A stretch of 64,000 bases of DNA, from NCBI GenBank assembly GCA_027563935.2, contig CM050453.2, forward strand, positions 67,316,018 through 67,380,017, in the 5' to 3' direction. The position numbers were made by a program, and so were the translations under genes. The notes below the pieces were generated by a model, which saw only the letters and a list, made by a program, of their open reading frames with translations, made no database searches and had not been told where the DNA came from. Shown here one piece after another: positions 48,137 to 58,010 of the stretch. This DNA is from Costus lasius. Its lineage: Eukaryota > Streptophyta > Magnoliopsida > Zingiberales > Costaceae. The number at the start of each line of letters is the position of its first letter. The first letter of the stretch is position 1.

Positions 48137-50136
48137 TGATAGCCCAAAAGGGAACACTACAAGTCTAGCATGCGTGTACCTTGGACTAATCCTTGGTAAC
48201 GGCACCAAAAACTTGTTGATAGGCTTCCGCAAGTGCACGGAACTATCGAAGTAATAAATAAAAGTATCGAATCCACAGGGACCTTATTGTTAATTACCAA
48301 ATAATCATTTTCTCGCTAGCTAAGTAAACCGAATTTAACAGAAGTAACTATGTAGAGAATATGCTAAAGAGATAATCAGAGAGATAAACACGGGACTAGG
48401 GTTTCATCCTCCTTGATTCTAATGATAAGATATAAATAAAAAGGGTCGTCAATCAAATCTTGTTATGATAAAGACCTAATTTACTTGATAAAGGTATTGT
48501 CTCACTTTCGTGCAGACAATCATGCAGATAACCGATCCTCACTTTCGTGCAAGATCTATTTTCAATGCTGAAGGTAAGTAAATCATCATTCAAAGATTAC
48601 AGGGATCACTTTCGTGCATCCGGATTCTAAGTTGATAATATCTAGTGGAGTCTCGAAGATCACTTTCGTGCATCCGGATTCTACACTAGTTTTACTCATG
48701 GAACTCCAACGTTTCGATCCTCACTTTCATGCAAGATCTCCACGTTTGACAAATAGACTCGATCTATAGATACATGTTATAATCATGGCAATAATTCTAC
48801 TATAACAGATCTAATAGGATCTACCTAAAGAAGGGTTCCTAACATGCAATTCTAGGTTTCCAAGCTCTCAAGCAAATCACCTTTCAGTCTCATTGCGAAA
48901 ACTCTAAGAACATAATTAATAACATGCAATTATAGAGAATCTATGCACAATTTATCACAAGAGTAAAATTATCACAACAAAGATTATCATGACGAAAGAA
49001 AAGAGTTATCTAATCATTAAAAATCAAAGGGATTAAACCCTATGTCCCAAAACAGTATTAAGCTTGCATGGAGAAGAAAATACAATAATCCATATATTCA
49101 AAAGATCAAAAATCAACTAGAAAAGAGGTTTTAGAAAATACAGCACGGCTGTGAAATATTTCACAGCCGTATTTCGCAGCACGGCTGTCAGCACTGATTT
49201 CGTCGATTCCTCCTCCAATTGAACTCCTTTTCCTCTGCAAGTTCTGGTATATTGTCTTCTCCTCTAGGTGAAGCTTCTGCATGAAAATCAAGGCCTGAGG
49301 TGCCCTCTACACCTCTCGGCCTGATAACAAACCCTAGATGCCTATTTTGCAATTTCTCCCAGGATACGTGATAAAAGTTCCCCTTTTTCACTTCGTACAC
49401 CTTCTCCTCTTAAAGACGAAGCCGCAGCAACTTTCGGATCTAACTTTGGAGCTTTCGATCAAAAGTTATGGCCTTCGCAATTTTTGGGCCGAAAAACTCA
49501 CGTTTTGACTGGAAATTACGGCCGTGTAATATGTTACGGCGGTGCCGTAAAATTAGTTGAAGCTTCTAATTTGATGTCGTCTGGGAATTACGGCACTGTA
49601 ATATGGTTTACAGCCAGTGCCATAAAATCGGCTGAACTCTCTGTTCGTAAACGAGTGGAAAATATGGCCCGTGAAATCCCATACGGTAGTGCCGTAAAAT
49701 CGGGTGAAGTTTCTATTGTAAAGTGCTCCGAAATACGGTACCGTAATATTGTTTACGACCAGTGCCGTAAAATCCGAAGATCTTTCTATTTGCAAACTCC
49801 TCAAAATACGGCAGTGCTCGGATTTTACGGTACTGTCCGAAATTACGGACCATAAAATGTATTATGGCACTACCGTAATTTGCAGACTTGCTCCGTTTTG
49901 CATGAAATTTCTTGGGTGATCTCCTCTTGATGATGGGAACTCTTCTATGTGTTTGATTTTGCTTGAAAACTCCTTGAAATAGTGCCTTTTTACCTGAAAA
50001 TCATGAAAAACCAAAATAGAAGTAGACTTTGCAATATTCGATGAATTTAGCATGAAAACAAGTAAAAGATCCTCAATTTTAGCATGAAAAGATATCAAAA
50101 ATGATGCAAAATATACTATATATTTTGGTGTCATCA
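48137..50136 (-). repeat. 5' LTR of G
   Basis: 2000 bp, TGATGACACC at 50136 to ...GGGCTATCA at 48137. It contains the 26-bp palindrome (49145-49170), palindrome cluster 49511-49882, and a decayed primer-site copy at 48189-48207. Confidence 0.88.
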
Positions 50137-51449
50137 GCAATCATCCTCACAATTCAACCTATCTTCTAGATGTTCGAAAGTTTGTGAGCACGCCGCCGAC
50201 GATCCGCCGGTCAGATCCTTACAAGTTTTCGATCATCACTCATCCTCTCCAAGACGAAGCCACAGCCACCGGCATCTGTCCATCCGCTACCCCGATCGCT
50301 GGAATTGAACTTGCGTTCGACTCCCTTGTTCTCGCCCGTATTCCGACCTAGTTCCAGTTTTCTTCATTGCCCTCCGCCGACCAGCCACCGTTCGACCCGA
50401 AACTCTGGCCACTTCGACATCACTACCACAGCAACCCCCAGTAGTAGCAGGTTTGGATTCGGTCCATCATCGCACGTCCGGCGACGCCCCCTATTCCGCC
50501 TGCGTGCATCCCCTGTTCTGCTAAACAAGCGCGTCTCCGCCTTCCAGCGCCATCCTCCTCCGACCAACCACCGTCCGCACCCAAACTTCGGCCATCTCTT
50601 TGCCTTCATCATCACAACCTACAGTCGTAAAAGGTTTTGCGTTCGTGCCCTCTACGACAAACGGCGACCACGAACGTCAACCCTGCTCCACTCGCGATCT
50701 CCCCTGTTTCCCGGTTTTCTTATTTCAGGCTTATGTTTACTGTTAATTCGAATAATTTGACTAAGCCTCTTCTTGCAGATATCTTAAGCAATCGGCGAAA
50801 CGAAAACCCTGATCTTTGATGCCAATATGAAGAACTCATCTTGCTGTAATAGTTGGATGAGTTGATCAAACTGAAGCCACAATGGATCAACCTGAAAACA
50901 ATAGCCACGTTTCATATCTGATGTAATTTTCCTGCAATTGTTTTATGAACTAATTTGAGTAGTGTTTTTGTTGCAGGTATTTTGAGCACTTGGTGGAGCC
51001 AAAGTCTATAACTTTGATACGATTACAAAGCACACATCTTTATCTATCTCTGGGATTAGTTGTCTCCATGAAAGAATGAATGATTTATTCTAGGAAGCAT
51101 AGCAACATTTCCCTTGTGATAAAATTATGTATGGTCTTAATTTCTTAATCTGAATAGCTATATTGTCGTAGTGATTATATATGCCTGATAGCTCTTCACG
51201 TTATAATTTTTACATGATTCAAAAGAACTAGTTTTACTCTACATGCTAGTTTAATCAGTTTGAATATTTGATGAATGGATTTTTCTCCAAGGCATAGTAA
51301 CTTATCGTAACTGATTAACTTTGTTGCCTAGATTTTTAGCTATTTTATGAGCTTGAACTTTATTTTGAAAATCAACAAAAAAATATACATCTTCATTTTC
51401 TGTTTTGCCCATCACGTGTCTCCCCCCCCCCCCCCCCCTCATCATTACG

Positions 51450-52914
51450 GCACCGCCATAACAATCTTTACGGTGCCGTAATGCCAGATGATTTTCCACC
51501 CGAGAGATTTCAGAGATTACGGCATTGCCGTAATGATCTTTACGGGCCGTATTTTGGTCCAAAAACATATAGAAGCAAATACGGCACAGCCGTAAACAAT
51601 TTTATGGGCTGTAATCTTGACAAATACTTCACAGAGCCAAAATTACGGCACTGCCATAATATTCATTACGGTACCGTAATTTCATTCAAAAACGCGATTT
51701 TCACGGGTCCGAATCTTGCGCGGACCATAACTTTTGATCCAGACCTCCAAATTGAGATCCGAAAGATGCTATGGAGTCGTCTTTAAGAGGAGAAGACACA
51801 TGAAGTATAAGGGGCAATTTTGATCCAGTATCGACGGAGCAATCGACAGAGAGGCGGTTAGGGTTTGGCCTCACGCCGAGAGGCGTAGAGGGCACCTCTC
51901 ACCACGAATTTTACACAGAAGCTTTGTTTAAAGGTGGAGAGGACATAGCAGAAGTTTAAAAGCAAAAGAATCTCAGACGAGGGAGAAATCAACAAAGGAG
52001 CGTCACCGGCACTATTCGTCCCAGATTACGGCCGTAATCATCTTTACGGCTGTAACGTAATTTGTTCTCTCCCTCTGTTTTGATTTCCTACACCATGGAT
52101 TATTGTACCTCTTCTTCCAGCTTAAACTCTTTTTGGGACATAGGGTGTAATCCCCCTTGATTTTTAATGATTAGAGTTCTCGCAATAAGGACCGAAAGGT
52201 GACTTGCTTGAGAACTTAGAACCCTATAATTGTATGTTAGGAACTCTCTTAGGTTTGTTCTTAATTATTTTATTTTAGTGATCTTATTGCCATGATGATA
52301 ATTTATATCTAGGGTAGAGTCGAGTTGTCAAACGTGGAGATCTTGCACGAAAGTGAGGATCGGAACGTTGGAGAACCGTAAGTAGAACTTGTGTTGAGTC
52401 TCGGATGCACTAAAGTGATCCTTGAGATTCCACTTGAGACAATCCACTTAGAATTCGGATGCACAAAAGTGATCTTTGAATTCTTTGATTGATGATTTAC
52501 TTATCATTAGCTTGGGATAGATCTTGCACGAAAGCGAGGATTGGTCCCTGCATGATTGTCTGCACAAAAGTGAGATGATCCCTTTATGAAGTAAATTAAG
52601 TCTTTATCATGATGAGATTAGTCTGGCGATCTTTTATCTATGTCTAGTCATTAGAATCAAGGAAGATGAAACCCTAGTCCCAGTTATTTCTCTCTGATTA
52701 TCTTTTTAGCATATTTTTCTGCATAGTTTACTTCCATCATATTCGGCTTGCTTAGCTAGTGTGAAAACATCTATTTGGTGCTTAACACATAGGTCTCTAT
52801 GGTTCGATATTTTTATTACTTCAAAGTATCCGTGCACTTGCGGACACAACAAGTTTTTAGCGCCGTTGCCGGGGATTAGTCCTAGGTACACACCAAACAA
52901 CTTGGGATACAACA
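51450..52914 (+). repeat. E2 3' LTR, second piece
   Basis: Resumes where 41231 stopped and matches 34867-36364 of the 5' LTR. It differs by an extra ~73-bp palindromic unit near 51450-51520 and a ~110-bp deletion near 52175. It ends GATACAACA at 52914, followed by ACTGC. Confidence 0.85.
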
Positions 52915-53574
52915 ACTGCAGTTGATTACTTGATTAATTCCTTCCCTTGTTCTTCATCACAACATTTGAGTGACTGAGCATCAAGCACATGACGCCTGAC
53001 GGTAGGAGAGTAGAGAGTGGAGACAAGTGCAGACGTCCAGTGGCCAGTGCATATACATTCATCTCCGACGGCTGATTAGTAAATGTAGAACAATAACTGA
53101 TTAATGCATTGCTTTTTATTGAAGCCTATTGCACAAAGCCACAAACGGTTGCTTTTATTTGAAAGATGTATCATGTATGAAGTATGAACTATGAACAATC
53201 ACATATTTTTATAGGCATGTCACGTGGCATTGTGATTTGTGGCAAATGGCAATCAGGTGAAAAAAACATTGGGCATAAAAATTAAAAAGAGAGGAGCACA
53301 TCTGCACATGAATACATGAATACAATTATACATCTACCCATGAATACATCAATACACAGTAAACTCATCAATATTTGCCATGGACACTGGACAGCTTCAA
53401 GAGCATGGTGAGATTAGCAAAGATAGATCGGCAAGGCCAGAAATACTCAAGTCAAATACCAATTTACCATGGCTATCAAGGATAATACCGGCGACATTAC
53501 TTCATAACTTCATAAGTAGATTAAGTTCATAAGTCATAACAAGAGTACAAGTTCATAAGTCATAACAAGGATAA

Positions 53575-54235
53575 AACCGGCGACATTACTTCGTTGTATT
53601 GACGTCCATGTATCCGTAGTGAGACAAATACGTTGACAGTTAACTTGTAAAAACCCTTTTTTTCTTTAATCTTTCTTCACAAAAAATCTCAAAACAATCT
53701 TTGGAAATGGTCTGCCTTGAAGGAATATGAAAACGTGGAATAGCAACACTACAAAATTCATGAAAACCTTTACTTTCAATGAACTTAAATGGTAGTTCAT
53801 CTATAATTATCATTCTTGCAAGTGCCTTCCTAATCAAGTTTTGATCAAACTTCCAAGTTGACATTACACTACTACCAGTACCACCATCATCATTGCTTTG
53901 TTTGAATGCAATTTCAATCTGTGTTTTATTGTCGTACACACTACTTTGACCAAACAAAAGTTGGTACTTCATACACCTTGTCAAGTGTGCTTTTAATGTG
54001 CTGGTACTACATGATTTACTGTCATAATGGTACATGCTTTCACAATAAACACACATAGCTTTAAGTACACCATCCTTTTCAACTTTTTTAAAATGATTGC
54101 ACACTTCAGCTCGTGGTTTTACATTTCTTTTTTTTGGATTACTTGGCTCTATAACTTCTGTTTGGTTAATCAGTTGACTAGGCTCTGTTTGGTTAGTCGG
54201 TTGGCTAGGCTCTGTTTGGTTAGGATTAGGATCCT
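53575..54235 (-). pseudogene. hAT transposase N-terminus (BED zinc finger), RICESLEEPER-like
   Basis: Minus-strand fragment. Repeated NQTEPSQ units (54235-54150) are followed by a BED zinc finger: PRAEVCNHF, CVYC, and TSTLKAHLTRC (the usual W before NHF is C). Then comes the hAT middle region KALARMIIIDELPFKFIESKGF and FHIPSRQTISKDCFE. After a frameshift near 53640 the next conserved block QRICLTTDTWTSIQ appears at 53635-53576; it carries the first catalytic Asp of hAT transposases. The rest of the catalytic domain and the C-terminal dimerisation region are missing. The BED finger binds subterminal repeats in this family. Confidence 0.82.
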
Positions 54236-54300
54236 TGTATGGTTCAAAAATCAGAAAATAATAAGTTAGGTTACAACTTACAAACTTACAACTTACAAAT

Positions 54301-54585
54301 ACAAACTAATAAGCTACGCTACCGGTTCCTAACAATACATGTAGTGATGTAGGAAAGAAAATAACAACTAATATAATGCAATGCTGATTAGTGATTACTG
54401 ATGTTGTCATGTAGTGATGTAGGAAATAAAATAATGTAGTGGATACCCTGTGGATGTAGGAAAGAAACTAACAAGTTACCCTACCGGTTCCTAACAAAGT
54501 AATAATACATGTAGTGATGTAGGAAAGAAAATAACAAGTTAACAACTAATATAATGCAATGCTGATTAGTGATTACTGATGCTTG
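54301..54585. repeat. Tandem duplication in the hAT
   Basis: The block CTACCGGTTCCTAACAA...GTGATTACTGATG occurs twice (from about 54317 and 54480), with several indels. Non-coding. Confidence 0.75.
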
Positions 54586-54596
54586 GGAAAAATAAC

Positions 54597-56293
54597 TGTT
54601 GGGGTATGCCCTTAAGGCTAATGTTTGAGGCCTTGGGATTGTATCAGTATCATGTAATAAACTCTTGTGTTATAAAGGCATGGTTATTATTCAGGTTGTT
54701 ACCTTCTCTGCTGCAATTAGTGTACTTCTGAATAATGTCTCAAAGCTGTTCAGCTGGGCTGACATGCTATAAACTCCTTAGTCGAGATATCTTGGTGAAC
54801 ATGAGACAGCCTTGATATGGTTAAGACTAATATGTATTCTAATCTTATAGGATGCTTTGAGCATGGAATAAGATGTAGACTCATGGGTACATTGGATGTA
54901 CTGGACAGACCCTAGTAGGATATTCAATTGCTTGTCACAATGTGAATAATCCTTGTTTGCATCAAGTGGCACATGTCCTCTGACTTGAGATCACCTGTGT
55001 TTCTAAATGATGATTGTCATTGTTTTGAGGTAGTTCGATATCATTTGAAACATAATGATTATAGACTATCTTGGATAATGAGCTTGAGTCAGGTTAGGGC
55101 ACTCGTGATAGATACAGGATTGCCGTCTCCTTGTTCAAGGAGTGAGATGTTCTAAAGGGCCCCCCCTTATGAGATGATTGAGAAAGTGTATGGCCATACC
55201 CTGGTGACTATGTTCATCAGATCTAATCATGCTCATCATATTGGAGCTACAGGCTTGACACGCTTGTCCAATAAGAACATCCAGTGGCAAAGGAAACATG
55301 TATGCCTAGTGAAGTGCATTCACCCTTGTGCTGTGGTTTGGGTGTAGTCTTGGAAGACTCTTTCCTTTATATCGGGAGACAGTGATGTGTTGCTAGATAC
55401 CCCTCACTGATCGTGATAACGTTAGTTATCGTTACCGACATCTAAAGGAAACCCTTAGGGTCGCACAATTTGATGATATGGCTTACTTAAGTCTGATCGT
55501 GTGGACTGAATTGTTTCGGTTCAGTTTAAAGGGGTTTAAACTCTGATTGTAAGTGAGATCTGGTCTGATCATGTGTGATTGATTAGGGCTTGAGATCGGT
55601 AAGCTTCGATCGAGAGTAGTGATGCTAGATCGATGAGATCAGAAGCGTCAAGAGATCAACGGTTAGATCTTGAACCATTTTGGTTCAGAGAGATCTAGAC
55701 CATGGCTTGGGCTGGTTTCATGTGGTCTTTGAACCAAATTGGTTTGGACCAATGTGGATTGAACCGGTTCACATGGGTGAACGCATGGTTCGATCCATAA
55801 GGCGTTTTGGGCAGTTTGCTTGGAGTGGGAGCGCATGGCTTCATGACTTTCCATAATTGGAAGTCATGTAACGCCATCTCCTAAGAGAAACGCCTAACGC
55901 TTCTCCTCTTGGTCTAATCGCATCTCCACTTTGGTATGCGAGAGTGTTGACGCCAAGGAAGAGGAGGGAGGCTCGGCCAAGCTTTTTCTCATCACCTTCA
56001 TGCGACAAGCACACCTTGGAGGTCTTTGCTAGCACAAAGAACACCAAGAAGTAGCCTTCTTCATCCTCTTGTGTGCGTCCTCTTTGGAGAAGGAGCACTT
56101 GCGCCTTTGCTTCCAAGGCGCCATCGAAACTATGGCATTGGTATGATCCTTTGTAGATTTTATCAAGCTTTATGTTAGTTGATCATATATCATGCAGCCG
56201 ATCCCTTGAAACCCTTGCTTCCGCTTAAAAATCAAAGATGCGCCATCCATAGGGTTTCACCCCCTTGCGCTCCCCCTTGAAGGGGACTCTTCA
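54597..56293 (+). repeat. 5' LTR of Copia C
   Basis: 1697 bp, TGTTGGGGTATGCCC...GACTCTTCA. Confidence 0.95.
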
Positions 56294-56295
56294 AT

Positions 56296-56306
56296 TGGTA
56301 TCAAAG
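56296..56306 (+). other. Primer-binding site of Copia C, weakened
   Basis: TGGTATCAAAG: eight bases match the tRNA-iMet site TGGTATCAGAG, then one mismatch. A and both D leaders have the unaltered sequence. Confidence 0.8.
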
Positions 56307-58010
56307 TGATTAGATCTAATTGTTTCATCATGCGAAAAATAGGATATAATACACTTATGTTGGCGCATGTTGTTTGTTCATGCTTGCGGCATGACTTGAT
56401 GGTGGCGCTAGGTTTATGTTATTGTTTTATCAAACCTTCACTTGCGCGCCTATGATTAGATCTAAGTTGCGCCTACTGTAAACCCTTAGACGGGTTGATG
56501 GGGTTGAAGTCATCCCCTAGATTAGATCAAACTAGTCTGATCAGACCATCTGACAGCCTAGATGGGTCGACCAGATGGCACCTGTGCGCAAGCACGAGGT
56601 GGCTATAGGTCGACTGCATCACAGGCGTGTAGCGAGGTCTGGTTGAGACAACTAGTGAACACTCTTGAGTTAGGCCCGGGGTCACACCCGCTTGCCAGAA
56701 CTCTTGAAGGTTGTTCAGCCCTTGGCGCATGCATGGTTGACCATTAGGTCAACTCGAGTCAGTTAGGACTTGGTGCATGCAAGGGCATGGATCTAACTAG
56801 ATGGATGAGTGGATCCCTATCAATGGACCATTGTAAGGTTGTAGGGCACATAAGAAAATTAAAATTGATGCCAATGGGGTTTTCAAAATTTTATTTTCTT
56901 TTAATTGGATCACATGTTGATTGATGCCTATGCTTGTTTATTTATTCTTATGTGGGTGCCCAATTTAATGTGTGCTGTGCTGGGGCCTGCGTGCCTGGAA
57001 TTAAACCTGTAAATTAATATTATTGTGATATGCGAATCACTTTTTAATTAATTTATTGTATAATTGACCTGTGAGTCAAACTTGTCTAGATAGATCAAAA
57101 TGTATTTTGATTAGACAAGAGCACAAAGGCACACATCCCAGAGGGGCATTCAGCTGGTGGCACACCTGAGGTGCTCTTGGCGCAAGGGCCCTGGGTTGGA
57201 CCAGATGAGATGCTAAAGACCCAAGAAGAGCAAGTGAAGACTTAAGTATCTTAAGGTCTTACTTAGGCTATGGGCTTTTACCACATAAGATCCATGCTTT
57301 CTGTTATTGTTTATATAAGTAGAACAGCATGATTTATTTATCTTCTGCTATAGCCATAGGATTTGCCTGATAGTAAGAAGATAAAAGACCGTTAAAATCC
57401 AAACGCTAAAATATCAAGCACGTAATGCCTTCTGACGCGAAACCTCACTGTTCTGACTATCGTTGGAGCCGTGTTGTACCCACTCAGTGGGCACGTCCAT
57501 CTATCTTCAGACGGTGCTGGATTACACCTGCGTGTTACAGAGAAGGGATTTATCGCTTCTCGTTGCTCAGCATAGCACGTGGTGGTCCAGGGAGTAGGTC
57601 GGGTCAGCTTGACCATGTAGGCTACATATGTGGCGCATATGGTAGCACATGGAGGCAGCCATCTGTGGGGTCAGAGATTGTGTTGTACCAACTCAGTTGG
57701 CACAGTCTGCTGGATTGCCCAGATGAAGGGGAATCGCACGGGTTGGCGATTGGCAGGGACTGCCTACCAGAAATTAGTGCTTGTACTCTCTGTGCATCTT
57801 ATCTCGCCTGAGCAGGACGCGGAGACCAAGTATGAAATCTGGATCCCATCTCACTAAAAGAGTTCTACTCTTTCGGGCTGTTTTGCTGGATTTTTCAGCC
57901 AGATAAAATAGTGAGAAAAAGAATCTTTCTTAAGTCCTGGATTGATTCTATACATTGATACTGACCTTGCTGTTCTTGCATTGTTGTAGATTCCTGCAGC
58001 AACGAACACC
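56307..58010 (+). other. Leader of Copia C
   Basis: About 1.7 kb untranslated region homologous to the leaders of A and D. Contains two paralogous hairpins (57479-57491 and 57688-57700) 209 bp apart. The frames 57425-57811 and 57630-57857 are not conserved as proteins. Confidence 0.85.

Larger units (their letters stand above)
41902..50136 (-). mobile_element. G: non-autonomous Gypsy-like element, complete
   Basis: 8235 bp with exact target duplication GCAAT (41897-41901 and 50137-50141). 5' LTR 48137-50136 (2000 bp), tRNA-Asp primer site 48113-48130, one zinc-knuckle/acidic ORF (47866-46333), palindrome cluster, C/T-rich block, two stem-loops, purine tract, 3' LTR 41902-43905 (2004 bp). It is the best-preserved member of the E family here. 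No pol gene exists anywhere between the LTRs. Confidence 0.88.
41232..51444. mobile_element. J: putative solo LTR carrying element G
   Basis: Bounded by TGATCGGGGC and ...CTCATCA and by the duplication TTACG (41227-41231 and 51445-51449). The sequence after 51449 resumes the E2 LTR where 41231 left off. Without G it is about 1.97 kb. The region 41380-41900 looks like an LTR transcription end. 50142-50760 is C-rich and contains an imperfect duplication, and 50770-51350 holds two ~200-bp units like those in E2. The termini are imperfect inverted repeats, and the right one contains a poly-C run (51422-51438). No PBS or protein domain is visible, so a solo LTR is likely but not proven. Confidence 0.6.
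32740..52914 (+). mobile_element. E2: non-autonomous Gypsy-like retrotransposon with nested insertions
   Basis: Complete insertion with target duplication ACTGC (32735-32739 and 52915-52919). 5' LTR 32740-36364 (about 1.87 kb without solo LTR H), tRNA-Asp primer site 36371-36388, internal region with one degenerate ORF and no pol, purine tract, and 3' LTR in two pieces (40853-41231 and 51450-52914) split by element J. Without nested DNA it is about 8.2 kb. The lack of protease, reverse transcriptase and integrase makes it dependent on an Athila/Tat-like partner; this is inferred from the primer site and purine tract. Confidence 0.85.
52915..54596 (-). mobile_element. hAT transposon, right part
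   Basis: Continuation of the hAT from 32739 after the E2 target duplication. It contains non-coding DNA (52920-53570) with a ~91-bp local duplication (copies near 53479 and 53570), a transposase fragment, and a tandem ~170-bp duplication at 54301-54585. It is interrupted at 54596 by Copia C. Internal deletion of most of the transposase makes it non-autonomous. Confidence 0.7.

Noticed and set aside
50305..50760. 151-codon frame rich in Pro, Ser and Arg within J
   Set aside because: It is a C-rich low-complexity stretch with an internal duplication, with no recognisable domain and no support from a second copy.
57425..57857. Open frames in the Copia leader (128 and 75 codons)
   Set aside because: Interrupted or shifted in the leaders of A and D; the conserved parts are the hairpins, not the codons.
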